Positions 43,814 through 52,310 of a DNA stretch of 64,000 nucleotides are shown in pieces (the stretch's first letter is position 1; every line of letters starts with the position of its first letter). The notes beneath the pieces are model-generated. The model was given only the letters and a program-made list of their open reading frames with translations, was not told the DNA's origin and made no database searches. Origin of the DNA: Verticiella alkaliphila (GTDB taxonomy: Bacteria; Pseudomonadota; Gammaproteobacteria; Burkholderiales; Burkholderiaceae_B); NCBI RefSeq assembly GCF_018904615.1, contig NZ_JADCNH010000026.1, positions 1-64,000 of the forward strand. The letters are read 5' to 3'. A program made the position numbers and the translations under genes.

Positions 43814-45297
43814 CGAGCCCTTCGCGATATCCCGAACCGCCCGTCTTCTCAATGGATGACCGGCCTGCCCAGAGCGTACGCGCGGCCGATCCGCCCGCGC
43901 CGGGCGCTGCGAGCAGCCCCACGCTCGAACGCCTGGCTGCCATCGCCCGCGGCGAGACGACCGCACGGGCATGGCTGGAGGAGTGCCTGGCACGCATCGA
44001 TGCCACGAACGATACGGTCAACGCCTTCACCGGTCGCACGGCCTCGCGCGCGCGGCAAGAGGCCGACGCGATCGATGCCCGCCGTGCTCGCGGCGAGACC
44101 TTGCCGCCGCTCGCAGGTTTGCCCTACGCCGTGAAGAACCTCTTCGACATCGAGGGCGAAGTCACGCTGGCGGGATCCAAAGTGAACCGTGACCATGCGC
44201 CGGCCACGGCGGACGCGTTCCTCGTCGAGCGCCTGCGCGAGGCCGGTGCAGTGCTGGTGGGCGCGCTCAACATGGACGAGTATGCCTACGGCTTCACCAC
44301 CGAAAACACGCATGACGGCCCCACGCGCAATCCCCACGATCCGAGCCGGATCGCGGGCGGATCGTCCGGCGGCTCGGGCGCGGCGGTCGCCGCCGGTCAG
44401 GTGCCGGTCACGCTGGGGTCGGACACCAACGGCTCTATCCGCGTGCCCGCCTCGCTGTGTGGCGTGTGGGGATTGAAGCCCACCTTCGGGCGCCTGTCGC
44501 GGCGCGGTACCTATCCCTTCGTGCACAGCATCGATCACCTCGGTCCATTCGCGGACTCGGCCGAGCTTCTGGCGATCACCTACGACGCCTTGCAGAGCCC
44601 GGACGCCGACGATCCTGGCTGCCATGCCCAGCGCGTGCAGCCAGTGTCGGCGGGCGTCGATGCGGGCGTGGCGGGATTGCGCATCGGCGTGCTGGATGGC
44701 TACTTCGAATCGCTCGCCACCGCGCCCGCGCGTGCCGCCGTGCAGACCGCAGCCCGCGTGCTGGGGGCGACCGGTACGGCGCAGTGGCCCGATGCGGCGC
44801 TCGCGCGCGCCGCCGCCTTCATCATCACCGCGGCCGAGGGCGGGAGCCTGCACCTGGCGGACCTGCGCGCACGCGCGGCGGATTTCGAGCCGTTGTCGGT
44901 GGACCGCTTCATCGCCGGCGCCCTCCAGCCCGCCCACTGGGTGTCGCGTGCGCACCGGTTTCGCCGGGTCTACAGCCAGCGCGTGAACGCCTTGTTCGCC
45001 GATTGGGACATTCTGCTCGCGCCAGCGACGCCGGTGCCTGCGCCCGAGATCGGCACGGAGTGGCTCACGCTGGATGGCACGACCTACCCGGCGCGCGCGG
45101 CTGTGGGGTTGCTCACCCAGCCGGTGTCTTTCGCCGGCTGCCCGGTCGCCACGGCGCCGATGTGGCCGGACGGCACCGATGGCCTGCCCATCGGCGTCCA
45201 GCTCATCGCTGCACCCTGGCGCGAAGACCTTGCCCTGCGTGCCGCACGCGCACTGGAGCAGGCCGGCGTGGCCTGCCTGCGTCCTGTCTCTCTTTGA
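43810..45297 (+). CDS. AtzE/HpxY-family amidohydrolase
   Basis: A 495-residue amidase-signature enzyme. The Ser-cisSer-Lys triad is Lys109 (YAVKNLFD), Ser185 ([10 protein letters not shown]) and Ser209 ([13 protein letters not shown]). DTNGS rather than DTGGS is a mark of the AtzE group. AtzE hydrolyses 1-carboxybiuret in cyanuric acid breakdown; related HpxY acts in oxalurate use. The ATG at 43810 gives about 35 extra N-terminal residues compared with relatives; Met15 is another start. Flanked by AtzG- and AtzH-like genes. The true substrate is undecided. Confidence 0.9.
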   Translation: MTSPSRYPEPPVFSMDDRPAQSVRAADPPAPGAASSPTLERLAAIARGETTARAWLEECLARIDATNDTVNAFTGRTASRARQEADAIDARRARGETLPPLAGLPYAVKNLFDIEGEVTLAGSKVNRDHAPATADAFLVERLREAGAVLVGALNMDEYAYGFTTENTHDGPTRNPHDPSRIAGGSSGGSGAAVAAGQVPVTLGSDTNGSIRVPASLCGVWGLKPTFGRLSRRGTYPFVHSIDHLGPFADSAELLAITYDALQSPDADDPGCHAQRVQPVSAGVDAGVAGLRIGVLDGYFESLATAPARAAVQTAARVLGATGTAQWPDAALARAAAFIITAAEGGSLHLADLRARAADFEPLSVDRFIAGALQPAHWVSRAHRFRRVYSQRVNALFADWDILLAPATPVPAPEIGTEWLTLDGTTYPARAAVGLLTQPVSFAGCPVATAPMWPDGTDGLPIGVQLIAAPWREDLALRAARALEQAGVACLRPVSL

Positions 45298-45308
45298 ACG
45301 ACCTTTCC

Positions 45309-45689
45309 ATGCAGATCAATCTTCCTGACGTGGTGGCCGAAGTCACCGAACAATTCGACCGCTATGAGAAGGCACTCACCAGCAACGACGTCGCCGTGCT
45401 CGACGAACTCTTCTGGGACAGCCCGCACACCTTGCGCTACGGCGCCACGGAGAACCTCTACGGCTACGACGAGATCCAGGCGTTCCGGGCAGGCCGTCCG
45501 GCGGTCGGGCTCGCGCGCACCGTGCTGCGCAGCGTGATCACCACCTACGGGCGCGACACGGCCACGGCCAATATCGAGTTCCAGCGCGAGGGCAGTGCGG
45601 CCGTCGGCCGGCAGAGTCAGACCTGGATTCGCACCCCGCTGGGCTGGAAGGTGGCCGCCGCTCACGTGAGCCTCATGAAGACCGCCTGA
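45309..45689 (+). CDS. AtzH/HpxZ-like protein (DUF3225)
   Basis: A 126-residue SnoaL/NTF2-like protein. [52 protein letters not shown] and [24 protein letters not shown] are family blocks. AtzH and HpxZ are encoded beside AtzEG and HpxXY respectively; AtzH-type proteins have been linked to biuret decarboxylation chemistry, but I treat that as uncertain. It starts 11 bp after the amidase stop. Confidence 0.87.
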   Translation: MQINLPDVVAEVTEQFDRYEKALTSNDVAVLDELFWDSPHTLRYGATENLYGYDEIQAFRAGRPAVGLARTVLRSVITTYGRDTATANIEFQREGSAAVGRQSQTWIRTPLGWKVAAAHVSLMKTA

Positions 45690-45709
45690 GTGGCGCCAAG
45701 GAAGACGTC

Positions 45710-46429
45710 ATGGCCAGTCTGGCTGCAGACTTCGAAGCAGATACCCCGGGCGAATCGGCAAGACGCTCTCGCGCGGACGATGTGTACGTCTGTCTGAAGG
45801 CCGACATCGGCAGCTTTCGGCTGGTGCCGGGCGATCGCTTCACCGAAGCCGAGGTGAGCGAGCGCCTGGGCGTCTCCCGCACCCCCGTGCGCCAGGCGCT
45901 CTTTCGGCTCCAGCAGGAGGGTTTCGTCCAGGTCCAGTTCCGCAGCGGCTGGCGCGTGCTGCCTTTCGATTTCGAGCGTTTCGAGCAGCTCTACGATCTG
46001 CGCACGGTGTACGAAGTGGAAGCCGTGCGACGCCTGTGCGCGGGGCCGTCAGCCCAGGCGCAGTTGACGTTGGATGGCCTGGCCGCCTTCTGGCTCGTCC
46101 CGGCGCACGAGCGCCTCACCGATGCGGCACAGGTGGGCCGATGGGACGAAGCCTTCCATTGCACGTTGGTGGAGGCCGTGGGCAACGGTGAGATGACGCG
46201 CGCGCACCGGGACGTCACCGAGCGCATCCGCATCGTGCGCCGGCTGGATTTCACCAAGCCTGCCCGCGTGCAGGCCACCTATGACGAGCACGCGGCCATC
46301 CTTCGGGCGATTCTGGCGGGCGATGCGCAGGACGCGACCGCGCGCCTGAGTGCGCACATCGGCGCAAGCCAGGCCGAAGTGCGCAGCATCACGCTGCATC
46401 AGATGCATCTGGCGAGGCAGATCGGCTGA
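45710..46429 (+). CDS. GntR-family regulator (FCD subfamily)
   Basis: A 239-residue regulator. The wHTH is DRFTEAEVSERLGVSRTPVRQALFRLQQEGFV (about 41-72), followed by an all-helical FCD ligand domain with metal-type histidines (EAFHCTLVEAVGN, DEHAAIL, LSAHIG). It is the last gene of the importer/amidohydrolase operon, 20 bp after the AtzH-like gene. Its likely operator is the palindrome at 40718-40731. FCD regulators usually sense an organic acid of the pathway they control. Confidence 0.9.
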   Translation: MASLAADFEADTPGESARRSRADDVYVCLKADIGSFRLVPGDRFTEAEVSERLGVSRTPVRQALFRLQQEGFVQVQFRSGWRVLPFDFERFEQLYDLRTVYEVEAVRRLCAGPSAQAQLTLDGLAAFWLVPAHERLTDAAQVGRWDEAFHCTLVEAVGNGEMTRAHRDVTERIRIVRRLDFTKPARVQATYDEHAAILRAILAGDAQDATARLSAHIGASQAEVRSITLHQMHLARQIG

Positions 46430-46457
46430 GGCGCCGCGTCTCTCGAACAGTGGCAGT

Positions 46458-46772
46458 TCAAATCCCGAAATCCTCGCGAAAGCGTTCTATCTGGTGCATG
46501 CGTTCATGCAGGATGGTCACGATGCCGACATCGCCGTTGGCGAGTCTGCGCCAGTACACGACATGACGTTCGTACCGGAAGAAGTAGCCCTGGACGCCGA
46601 ACTCTGCCGGTACAGGACGTGACGCCACCGCATGGGTGTCGATCCGCTCGAAGGCTTGAAAGAGGCCCGTGATGTAGCGCTCGGCTTGCGCGTCGCCCCA
46701 ACGGTCACGGGTATAGCGGTAGATCTCGTCGAGACGGAACGAAGCCGCTTCCTGAATCCGGATCTGCGCCAT
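46458..46772 (-). CDS. RelE/ParE-family toxin
   Basis: A 104-residue toxin of the ParE type. Landmarks are RLDEIYRYTRDRWGDAQAERYITGLFQAFERI and the C-terminal RYERHVVYWRRLANGDVGIVTILHERM. ParE toxins inhibit DNA gyrase; RelE relatives cut mRNA. The sequence favours ParE. It begins 4 bp after the antitoxin stop, and is convergent with the GntR gene over only 28 bp. Confidence 0.88.
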   Translation of the reverse strand: MAQIRIQEAASFRLDEIYRYTRDRWGDAQAERYITGLFQAFERIDTHAVASRPVPAEFGVQGYFFRYERHVVYWRRLANGDVGIVTILHERMHQIERFREDFGI

Positions 46773-46776
46773 GCGC

Positions 46777-47040
46777 TCAATCCCGGTTGCGCGAGATGAC
46801 CTGAGCCGCAGTCAGCGGCTGATATGTTTCTTCAGGGGCGTGGAAGGCATGGACGAGTTCAGCCTTCAACCGATCAAACCGTTCGCGCTCGACGCGCTCT
46901 TTGTCGCGTCGGATGAGGTCTCGAACATACTCGCTGACGTTCTCGTAGGATCCCTCGTCCCCCACGTTGGCCGCCACGAACGCGTTCAGCGTTTCGTTCA
47001 GCCTGACGGTCAACGTAGTCGGTGGTGTCGTACGGGGCAT
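46777..47040 (-). CDS. ParD/CopG-type antitoxin
   Basis: An 87-residue ribbon-helix-helix antitoxin. The strand-helix start is TTLTVRLNETLNAFVAANV, with the second helix SYENVSEYVRDLIRRDKERVERERFDRLKAELVHAF reaching into a disordered toxin-binding tail. It precedes the toxin gene, as is standard for parDE. The promoter and an inverted repeat directly upstream suggest autorepression by the antitoxin. Confidence 0.87.
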   Translation of the reverse strand: MPRTTPPTTLTVRLNETLNAFVAANVGDEGSYENVSEYVRDLIRRDKERVERERFDRLKAELVHAFHAPEETYQPLTAAQVISRNRD

Positions 47041-47062
47041 AGCGGTACCTGAGGCTTTCGAT

Positions 47063-47099
47063 GCGTATTCAATATACCCAAAAATGAATACGCTGTCGC
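47063..47099 (-). promoter_or_regulatory. Toxin-antitoxin promoter with 9-bp inverted repeat
   Basis: On the minus strand GCGACA (47099-47094) and TATATT (47076-47071) are separated by exactly 17 bp, a good sigma-70 promoter 30 bp before the antitoxin start. TGAATACGC (47085-47093 on plus) and GCGTATTCA (47063-47071) form a perfect 9-bp inverted repeat that embraces the spacer and -10. This fits an operator for the RHH antitoxin. It lies directly against the uup stop. Confidence 0.65.
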
Positions 47100-47100
47100 T

Positions 47101-48924
47101 TCACCGCCGCGATTCGAGCGCTTCCCAGCGCTCCATCTTGGTCAGCATTTCGGTCTCGATGGCCTCGATACGGGCGTGGATGGCGGCTGCGGCGTCGTTG
47201 CCATCCTTGTAGAGGTCCGGATCGACGAGCTTGTCCGAGAGTGTTTGCTGCTCGGCTTCCAGCGTTTCGATGGCGGCGGGCAGGCCTTCCAGTTCGCGCA
47301 GCTCCCAGGAGCTGAGCCGACCCGTCTTGGCTTTCTTGGCCGCCGGTTCTGCCGCCGCAGGCTCCGCCGCGGGGGCGGCCTTGGCCTTGGCAGGCTTGGC
47401 CGTCTCTGCCTTCACGGGGGCAGGGCGCTGCGCCAGCCATTCGTCGTATCCACCCACGTAATCACGCCAGCGGCCATCGCCTTCGGCCGCGATGGTGGAC
47501 GTGACCACGTTGTTCAGGAAGGTGCGGTCGTGGCTCACGAGGAACACCGTGCCGCTGTATTCCTGCAGCAACTCTTCCAGGAGCTCCAGCGTCTCGATGT
47601 CCAGGTCGTTCGTGGGCTCGTCCAGCACCAGCACGTTGGCCGGGCGGGCAAAGAGCCGGGCCAGGAGCAGGCGGGCGCGCTCGCCGCCGGACAGGCTCTT
47701 CACGGGGGAGTGTGCGCGCGCGGGCGGAAAGAGGAAGTCGCCCAGGTAGGTCATCACGTGCTTGCGCTGCGTGCCGATCTCGACCCACTCGCTGCCCGGG
47801 CTGATGACGTCGGCCAGCGTGGCCTCCTCGTCCAGCTGCGAGCGCATCTGGTCGAAGTAGGCGATCTCCAGGTTCGTGCCCAGCCGGACCTGGCCGGCAT
47901 CGGGCTCGAGCACGCCCAGGATCAGCTTGAGCAGGGTGGTCTTGCCGGCGCCATTGGCCCCGATCAGGCCGATGCGGTCCCCGCGCAGCACCGTAGTGCT
48001 GTAGTCACGCACCACCGTCCGGTCACCAAAGGACTTGGCGACGTCGGTGAGCTCGGCCACGAGCTTGCCCGAGCGCTGGCCCACGTCCACAGCGAGTGAC
48101 ACGTTGCCGGTCTGGTCGCGGCGGGCCTGGCGCTCGTTGCGCAGGGATTCCAGGCGGCGCACACGGCCTTCGTTGCGCGTGCGGCGGGCTTCCACGCCCT
48201 TGCGGATCCACACTTCTTCCTGGGCCAGCAGCTTGTCGAAGCGCGCGTTCTCGAGCGCTTCGGCAGCCAGATGCTCGGCCTTGCGGCGCTGGTACTCGCT
48301 GAAGTTGCCGGGATAGCTCGAGAGCCGGCCACGGTCCAGTTCGACGATGCGCGTGGCGACGGCATCCAGGAAGCGCCGATCGTGGGTGATGACGACTACC
48401 GCGCCAGCAAAGCCGCGCAGCGTTTCCTCGAGCCAGGCGATGCCTTCGAAGTCGAGGTGGTTGGTCGGCTCGTCCAGCAACAGCACATCCGGCGACTGCG
48501 CGAGCGCACGCGCCAGCGCCACGCGCTTGCGCATGCCGCCCGACAGACCAGCCACGGGCGCATCGGCCGGCATCGCAAGCCGGTCCAGCAGGGCCCGCAC
48601 CATGGCCGGGCGACGCCAGCTATCCGGATCGGCATCGTGGCCGGGGGCGTCAGTCTCGTTCAGGACGGCCTCGAACACCGTATGGGTGTCATCGAGATCC
48701 GGTTCCTGGCGCACCATGGCCGTGGTCAGTCCGCCGTTGCGCACGAGTTGACCGTCGTCCGGCTGGGTCAGCCCGGCCAACACGTTGAGAAGCGACGATT
48801 TCCCGGTGCCGTTGCGGCCGATCAGGCCGACGCGCTCGCCGGCTTCGAGGGCGAAGTCGGCATGATCGAGCAGCGGGTGGTGGCCGAAGGCCAGCTGGAC
48901 GTTGGTAAGACTGATGAGTGCCAT
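47101..48924 (-). CDS. uup: ABC-F family ATPase Uup
   Basis: A 607-residue soluble tandem ATPase without membrane parts. Domain 1 has Walker A GRNGTGKSS and signature LSGGMRKRV; domain 2 has GANGAGKTT and LSGGERARL. The inter-domain linker is rich in Arg and Glu. A C-terminal coiled-coil (AIETLEAEQQTLSDKLVDPDLYKDGND) follows a Lys/Ala/Pro-rich spacer; this tail binds DNA in E. coli Uup. ABC-F proteins act on ribosomes or in genome stability. Confidence 0.93.
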   Translation of the reverse strand: MALISLTNVQLAFGHHPLLDHADFALEAGERVGLIGRNGTGKSSLLNVLAGLTQPDDGQLVRNGGLTTAMVRQEPDLDDTHTVFEAVLNETDAPGHDADPDSWRRPAMVRALLDRLAMPADAPVAGLSGGMRKRVALARALAQSPDVLLLDEPTNHLDFEGIAWLEETLRGFAGAVVVITHDRRFLDAVATRIVELDRGRLSSYPGNFSEYQRRKAEHLAAEALENARFDKLLAQEEVWIRKGVEARRTRNEGRVRRLESLRNERQARRDQTGNVSLAVDVGQRSGKLVAELTDVAKSFGDRTVVRDYSTTVLRGDRIGLIGANGAGKTTLLKLILGVLEPDAGQVRLGTNLEIAYFDQMRSQLDEEATLADVISPGSEWVEIGTQRKHVMTYLGDFLFPPARAHSPVKSLSGGERARLLLARLFARPANVLVLDEPTNDLDIETLELLEELLQEYSGTVFLVSHDRTFLNNVVTSTIAAEGDGRWRDYVGGYDEWLAQRPAPVKAETAKPAKAKAAPAAEPAAAEPAAKKAKTGRLSSWELRELEGLPAAIETLEAEQQTLSDKLVDPDLYKDGNDAAAAIHARIEAIETEMLTKMERWEALESRR

Positions 48925-48934
48925 GCGAGTGCAA

Positions 48935-48959
48935 ACGCCCAGCGGAGCACGCTGGGCGT
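48935..48959 (-). terminator. Intrinsic-type terminator after erpA
   Basis: ACGCCCAGCG (48935-48944) and CGCTGGGCGT (48950-48959) form a perfect 10-bp stem with a 5-nt loop. On the minus strand the stem is followed by a short T run (TTTG). It lies 59 bp after the erpA stop and 10 bp before the uup start codon, so it would separate the argC operon from uup. Confidence 0.6.
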
Positions 48960-49018
48960 CGAGTGAAGGGCGGCGCGAGCCGCCAGTGTCCTGCGCGCGC
49001 GCGGGACGGGGAAGGCGT

Positions 49019-49387
49019 TCAGACCGAGAACGACGAGCCGCAACCGCAGGTGCTGGTCGCGTTCGGATTGCGGATCACGAACTGCGCGCCTTCGAGATCT
49101 TCCTTGTAGTCGATCTCGGCGCCCATCAGGTACTGCAGGCTCATCGGGTCGATCAAGAGCTGCACGCCGTCCTTGTCCAGGGCGGTGTCGTCGTCATTGA
49201 TGACTTCGTCGAACGTGAAGCCGTACTGGAAACCGGAACAGCCACCGCCCTGCACGAACACGCGCAGCTTCAGTTCGGTGTTGTTCTCTTCGATGATCAA
49301 TTCCTTGACCTTGGCCGCGGCCGAGTCGGTGAAGACGAGCGGGACCGGCGGGGCGTCGAGCGTAACGCTTTCGGCGATGGCATTCAT
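49019..49387 (-). CDS. erpA: Iron-sulfur cluster insertion protein ErpA
   Basis: A 122-residue A-type Fe-S carrier. The three ligand cysteines are in [13 protein letters not shown] and the C-terminal [10 protein letters not shown]. The family also shows [13 protein letters not shown] and [18 protein letters not shown]. It delivers clusters to apo-enzymes, including those of isoprenoid synthesis. The start overlaps the DUF6776 stop (ATGA), so it is the last gene of argC-DUF6776-erpA. Confidence 0.96.
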   Translation of the reverse strand: MNAIAESVTLDAPPVPLVFTDSAAAKVKELIIEENNTELKLRVFVQGGGCSGFQYGFTFDEVINDDDTALDKDGVQLLIDPMSLQYLMGAEIDYKEDLEGAQFVIRNPNATSTCGCGSSFSV

Positions 49388-50214
49388 GGTGGTGACTCCT
49401 TCGGGGTCAACCCGACGAGGTGTTCGGATCGGACGGTTCGGCCCTCCAGCACGCGCACGGTGACGGCATTGGGTTCGAAATCCGTCGGAACGGCCAGGGT
49501 GCCGTCCACGCGCTGATACTGCTGGAACTTGAGCCGGGTGGCGCCGCCGCCCGCCGGCTTGGCTGTGCCAGAGGAGGTGGGGGCGCTTGCCACGGGTTCA
49601 AGGGTTATGGTAGCACTCTCACCCGCCCGCGTGCCAGTCGCCACGAACTGCAGGGTGCCTGCGAATTCGCCGGTGCCAGGCCCGTTGCGCATCACCAGGA
49701 CCCGGAACCGCAAGCCGTCCGGCTCACGCTGGAGCTCGGCTGAGCGAATGCTGATCGGGCCCTTTTTCGCGTCCACCGGGATGAGTTGCTCGAAGAACGC
49801 GAGATTCTGGCGCAGCGCGGCCACGTCCTGCTGGGCGGTGGCGAGCTCGGTGGCCAGTGTTTCCTTGGCGGACTCGGCCACGGTGAGCTGACTCGTCGTC
49901 TCATCCAGCTTGCCGCGCAGTTCGCGCAACTCGGTCGCGTGCTGTTCGGCGTCGGCCTTCGCCTCGCCAGCAGCCTTCTCGGCTTCTTCGCGAAGCGTGG
50001 ATTCACGGGCCTGGGCCTCGTCCAGCTCCTTCTGCAGGGTCTCGCGCTCGGCATCCAGCCTGGCGACATCGTCGGCCAGACTGTCCACCTGCTCGGCGAG
50101 CGTGGGCCCATCGGCGCGCGGCGCCGTGGGCTCCCACTGCCAGGCGTACACGCCCGCGCCGCCCAGCACGGCACCCAGCAACAGGGGCGCGAACATCGAC
50201 GCAAACCTTGCCAT
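49384..50214 (-). CDS. DUF6776 membrane-anchored coiled-coil protein
   Basis: A 276-residue protein of unknown function. One membrane segment at about 8-26 ([18 protein letters not shown]) is followed by a long coiled coil (about 40-135; [24 protein letters not shown]). A beta-rich domain follows ([33 protein letters not shown]). This layout and the place between argC and erpA match the DUF6776 genes of other Burkholderiales, where a bactofilin gene usually follows. That gene is missing here. Confidence 0.82.
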   Translation of the reverse strand: MARFASMFAPLLLGAVLGGAGVYAWQWEPTAPRADGPTLAEQVDSLADDVARLDAERETLQKELDEAQARESTLREEAEKAAGEAKADAEQHATELRELRGKLDETTSQLTVAESAKETLATELATAQQDVAALRQNLAFFEQLIPVDAKKGPISIRSAELQREPDGLRFRVLVMRNGPGTGEFAGTLQFVATGTRAGESATITLEPVASAPTSSGTAKPAGGGATRLKFQQYQRVDGTLAVPTDFEPNAVTVRVLEGRTVRSEHLVGLTPKESPP

Positions 50215-50228
50215 GACGGGGCTCGCGC

Positions 50229-51293
50229 TCAGGGTTGGATCGGCACCTGGGTGAGACCGGTGGTCTCGGGCAGGCCGAACATGAGGTTCATGTTCTGGAT
50301 AGCTTGCCCGGATGCGCCCTTGACCAAGTTGTCCTGCACGACGAGGATGACGAGCTGGTCACCGCCACCGGGGCGGTGCACGGCAATGCGCACCATGTTG
50401 GAGGCACGTACCGAGCGCGTCTCGGGCGTGCTGCCGGCAGGCATCACATCCACGAAGGGCTCGTTGGCATAGCGTTGTTCGAACAGCGCCTGGTAATCCG
50501 TGTCGCGGCCTTCCGGCAGGAGGCGGGCGTAGATCGTGGAGTGCATGCCACGCACCATCGGCGTCAGATGCGGCACGAAGGTCAGGCCCACCGGCTGGCC
50601 GAGCAGCTTCTGCAGCTGCTCGACGATCTCGGGATGGTGACGATGGCCGGCAACGCCGTAGGCCTTGAAGCTGTCCGAGGCTTCCGAATAAAGAATGCCG
50701 ATCTCTGCCTTGCGTCCGGCACCGGTGACGCCGGACTTGCAGTCGGCGATCAGCGTGCTGGTGTCCACGAGCGGGCGTCCGGCGCCCAGCAACGGGGCCA
50801 GGCCCAGGGCCACGGTCGTCGGATAGCAGCCCGGATTGCCGATCACACGTGCCCCGGCGATCTTCTCACGGTGCAGTTCGGGCAGGCCGTACACCGCTTC
50901 CTTGAGGACGCCCGGGCAGCCGTGCGGCATCTTGTACCAGTGCTCGAAGGCCGTGGTGTCCTGCAGGCGGAAGTCCGCCGCCAGGTCGATGATCTTCACG
51001 CCCTTGGCCAGCAGCGCGTCGGCCTGGGCCATTGCCACGCCATGCGGGGTGGCGAAGAACACCACGTCGCACTGATCGAGCGCCGCGTTGTCCGGGTGCG
51101 AGAAAGCCAGGTCCACCGAGCCGCGCAAGCTGGGATACATCTCGTCCACGCGCAGGCCGTCTTCCTTGCGCGAGGTGATGGCCACGAGTTCGACGCCGGG
51201 ATGTTGGGACAAAAGGCGCAGCAGTTCGACGCCGGTGTAACCGGTGCCGCCGACAATACCGACCTTGATGCGGGAGGAAGTGGAGTTGGCCAT
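50229..51293 (-). CDS. argC: N-acetyl-gamma-glutamyl-phosphate reductase ArgC
   Basis: ArgC carries out the third step of arginine synthesis with NADPH. The 354-residue product has the Rossmann motif [16 protein letters not shown], catalytic Cys in [16 protein letters not shown], and the active-site region [14 protein letters not shown] 51293 fits the family start ([11 protein letters not shown]); the open frame upstream has no similarity. Leads a three-gene operon with DUF6776 (14 bp gap) and erpA. Confidence 0.97.
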   Translation of the reverse strand: MANSTSSRIKVGIVGGTGYTGVELLRLLSQHPGVELVAITSRKEDGLRVDEMYPSLRGSVDLAFSHPDNAALDQCDVVFFATPHGVAMAQADALLAKGVKIIDLAADFRLQDTTAFEHWYKMPHGCPGVLKEAVYGLPELHREKIAGARVIGNPGCYPTTVALGLAPLLGAGRPLVDTSTLIADCKSGVTGAGRKAEIGILYSEASDSFKAYGVAGHRHHPEIVEQLQKLLGQPVGLTFVPHLTPMVRGMHSTIYARLLPEGRDTDYQALFEQRYANEPFVDVMPAGSTPETRSVRASNMVRIAVHRPGGGDQLVILVVQDNLVKGASGQAIQNMNLMFGLPETTGLTQVPIQP

Positions 51294-51502
51294 AGGACGA
51301 AAGGGAATTTGCGCGACGTTGCGGGCGTGATGGACGACGAAGCGGGCTGGCCGCAGGGTCAATTCCTTATTATCCCTGGCACGGCGGTGCTGCGCAAACC
51401 TGAGCGGCTACCAATGGTGAGGGGCTGTCATGCAGCGTCGCGCGGCGCATGCGCTACTCTGCGCGGTGCCCGCGTTGACCTGACGCTCTCTGACACACAT
51501 TC

Positions 51503-52279
51503 ATGACATCGACTTCCCCCGCCCCCTCCGTTGCGCTCGTGACGGGCGCTGGCTCCGGCATCGGCAAGGCCGTCACGCTCGCCCTGGCGAGCAAGGGTTA
51601 TCACCTCGTCCTGGCCGGCCGGCGCGCCGAACTGCTGGAGGCCGTGGCTGCCGAGGCGCGCGAGCGCCATGGCGCCGACCTCCAGACGCTCTGCGTGCCC
51701 ACCGACGTGGGTGATGCGCAGCAGGTCCGAGCGCTCTTTGACCAGACCGTGGCGCGCTTCGGCCGCCTGGATCTGCTCTTCAACAATGCCGGGCGCAGCA
51801 ATCCGCCGGGCGACTTCGTCGAGTGGTCGGCAGAAGATTGGCAGAGCGTCGTCGACGTCAACCTGAACGGCATGTTCTATTGCCTGCAACAGGCCTTTCG
51901 CGTCATGCGCGCGCAGAGCCCGCAGGGCGGGCGCATCATCAACAACGGCTCGATCTCGGCGTATGCCCCGCGCCCCAACGCCATGGCCTACACCGCCACC
52001 AAGCATGCGGTGGGTGGGCTCACCAAGGCCGGGGCGCTCGATGGGCGCGCCTACGACATCGCGGTGGGCCAGATCGACGTGGGCAATGCCTACACAGATC
52101 TCGCCTCGCGCATGTCGCGCGGCGTGCCGCAGGCCAACGGCACCGTGGCCATCGAGCCGATGATCGATGTGCAGATCGTGGCCGAGTCCGTGCTGTACAT
52201 GGCCAGCCTGCCGCTGGAGGCCAACGTGTTGTTCCACACGGTCATGGCCACCAAGATGCCCTTCGTCGGGCGCGGCTGA
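51503..52279 (+). CDS. SDR family oxidoreductase
   Basis: A 258-residue classical short-chain dehydrogenase. Cofactor motif [15 protein letters not shown] ([10 protein letters not shown]) and the catalytic Ser-Tyr-Lys set ([16 protein letters not shown]) are all intact. An Arg after the second strand ([10 protein letters not shown]) favours NADP(H). The substrate cannot be told. Divergent from argC over 209 bp and convergent with glcF. Confidence 0.88.
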   Translation: MTSTSPAPSVALVTGAGSGIGKAVTLALASKGYHLVLAGRRAELLEAVAAEARERHGADLQTLCVPTDVGDAQQVRALFDQTVARFGRLDLLFNNAGRSNPPGDFVEWSAEDWQSVVDVNLNGMFYCLQQAFRVMRAQSPQGGRIINNGSISAYAPRPNAMAYTATKHAVGGLTKAGALDGRAYDIAVGQIDVGNAYTDLASRMSRGVPQANGTVAIEPMIDVQIVAESVLYMASLPLEANVLFHTVMATKMPFVGRG

Positions 52280-52310
52280 TCGTCGCGCCGGGCCCCGTGC
52301 CCGGCGCGCA

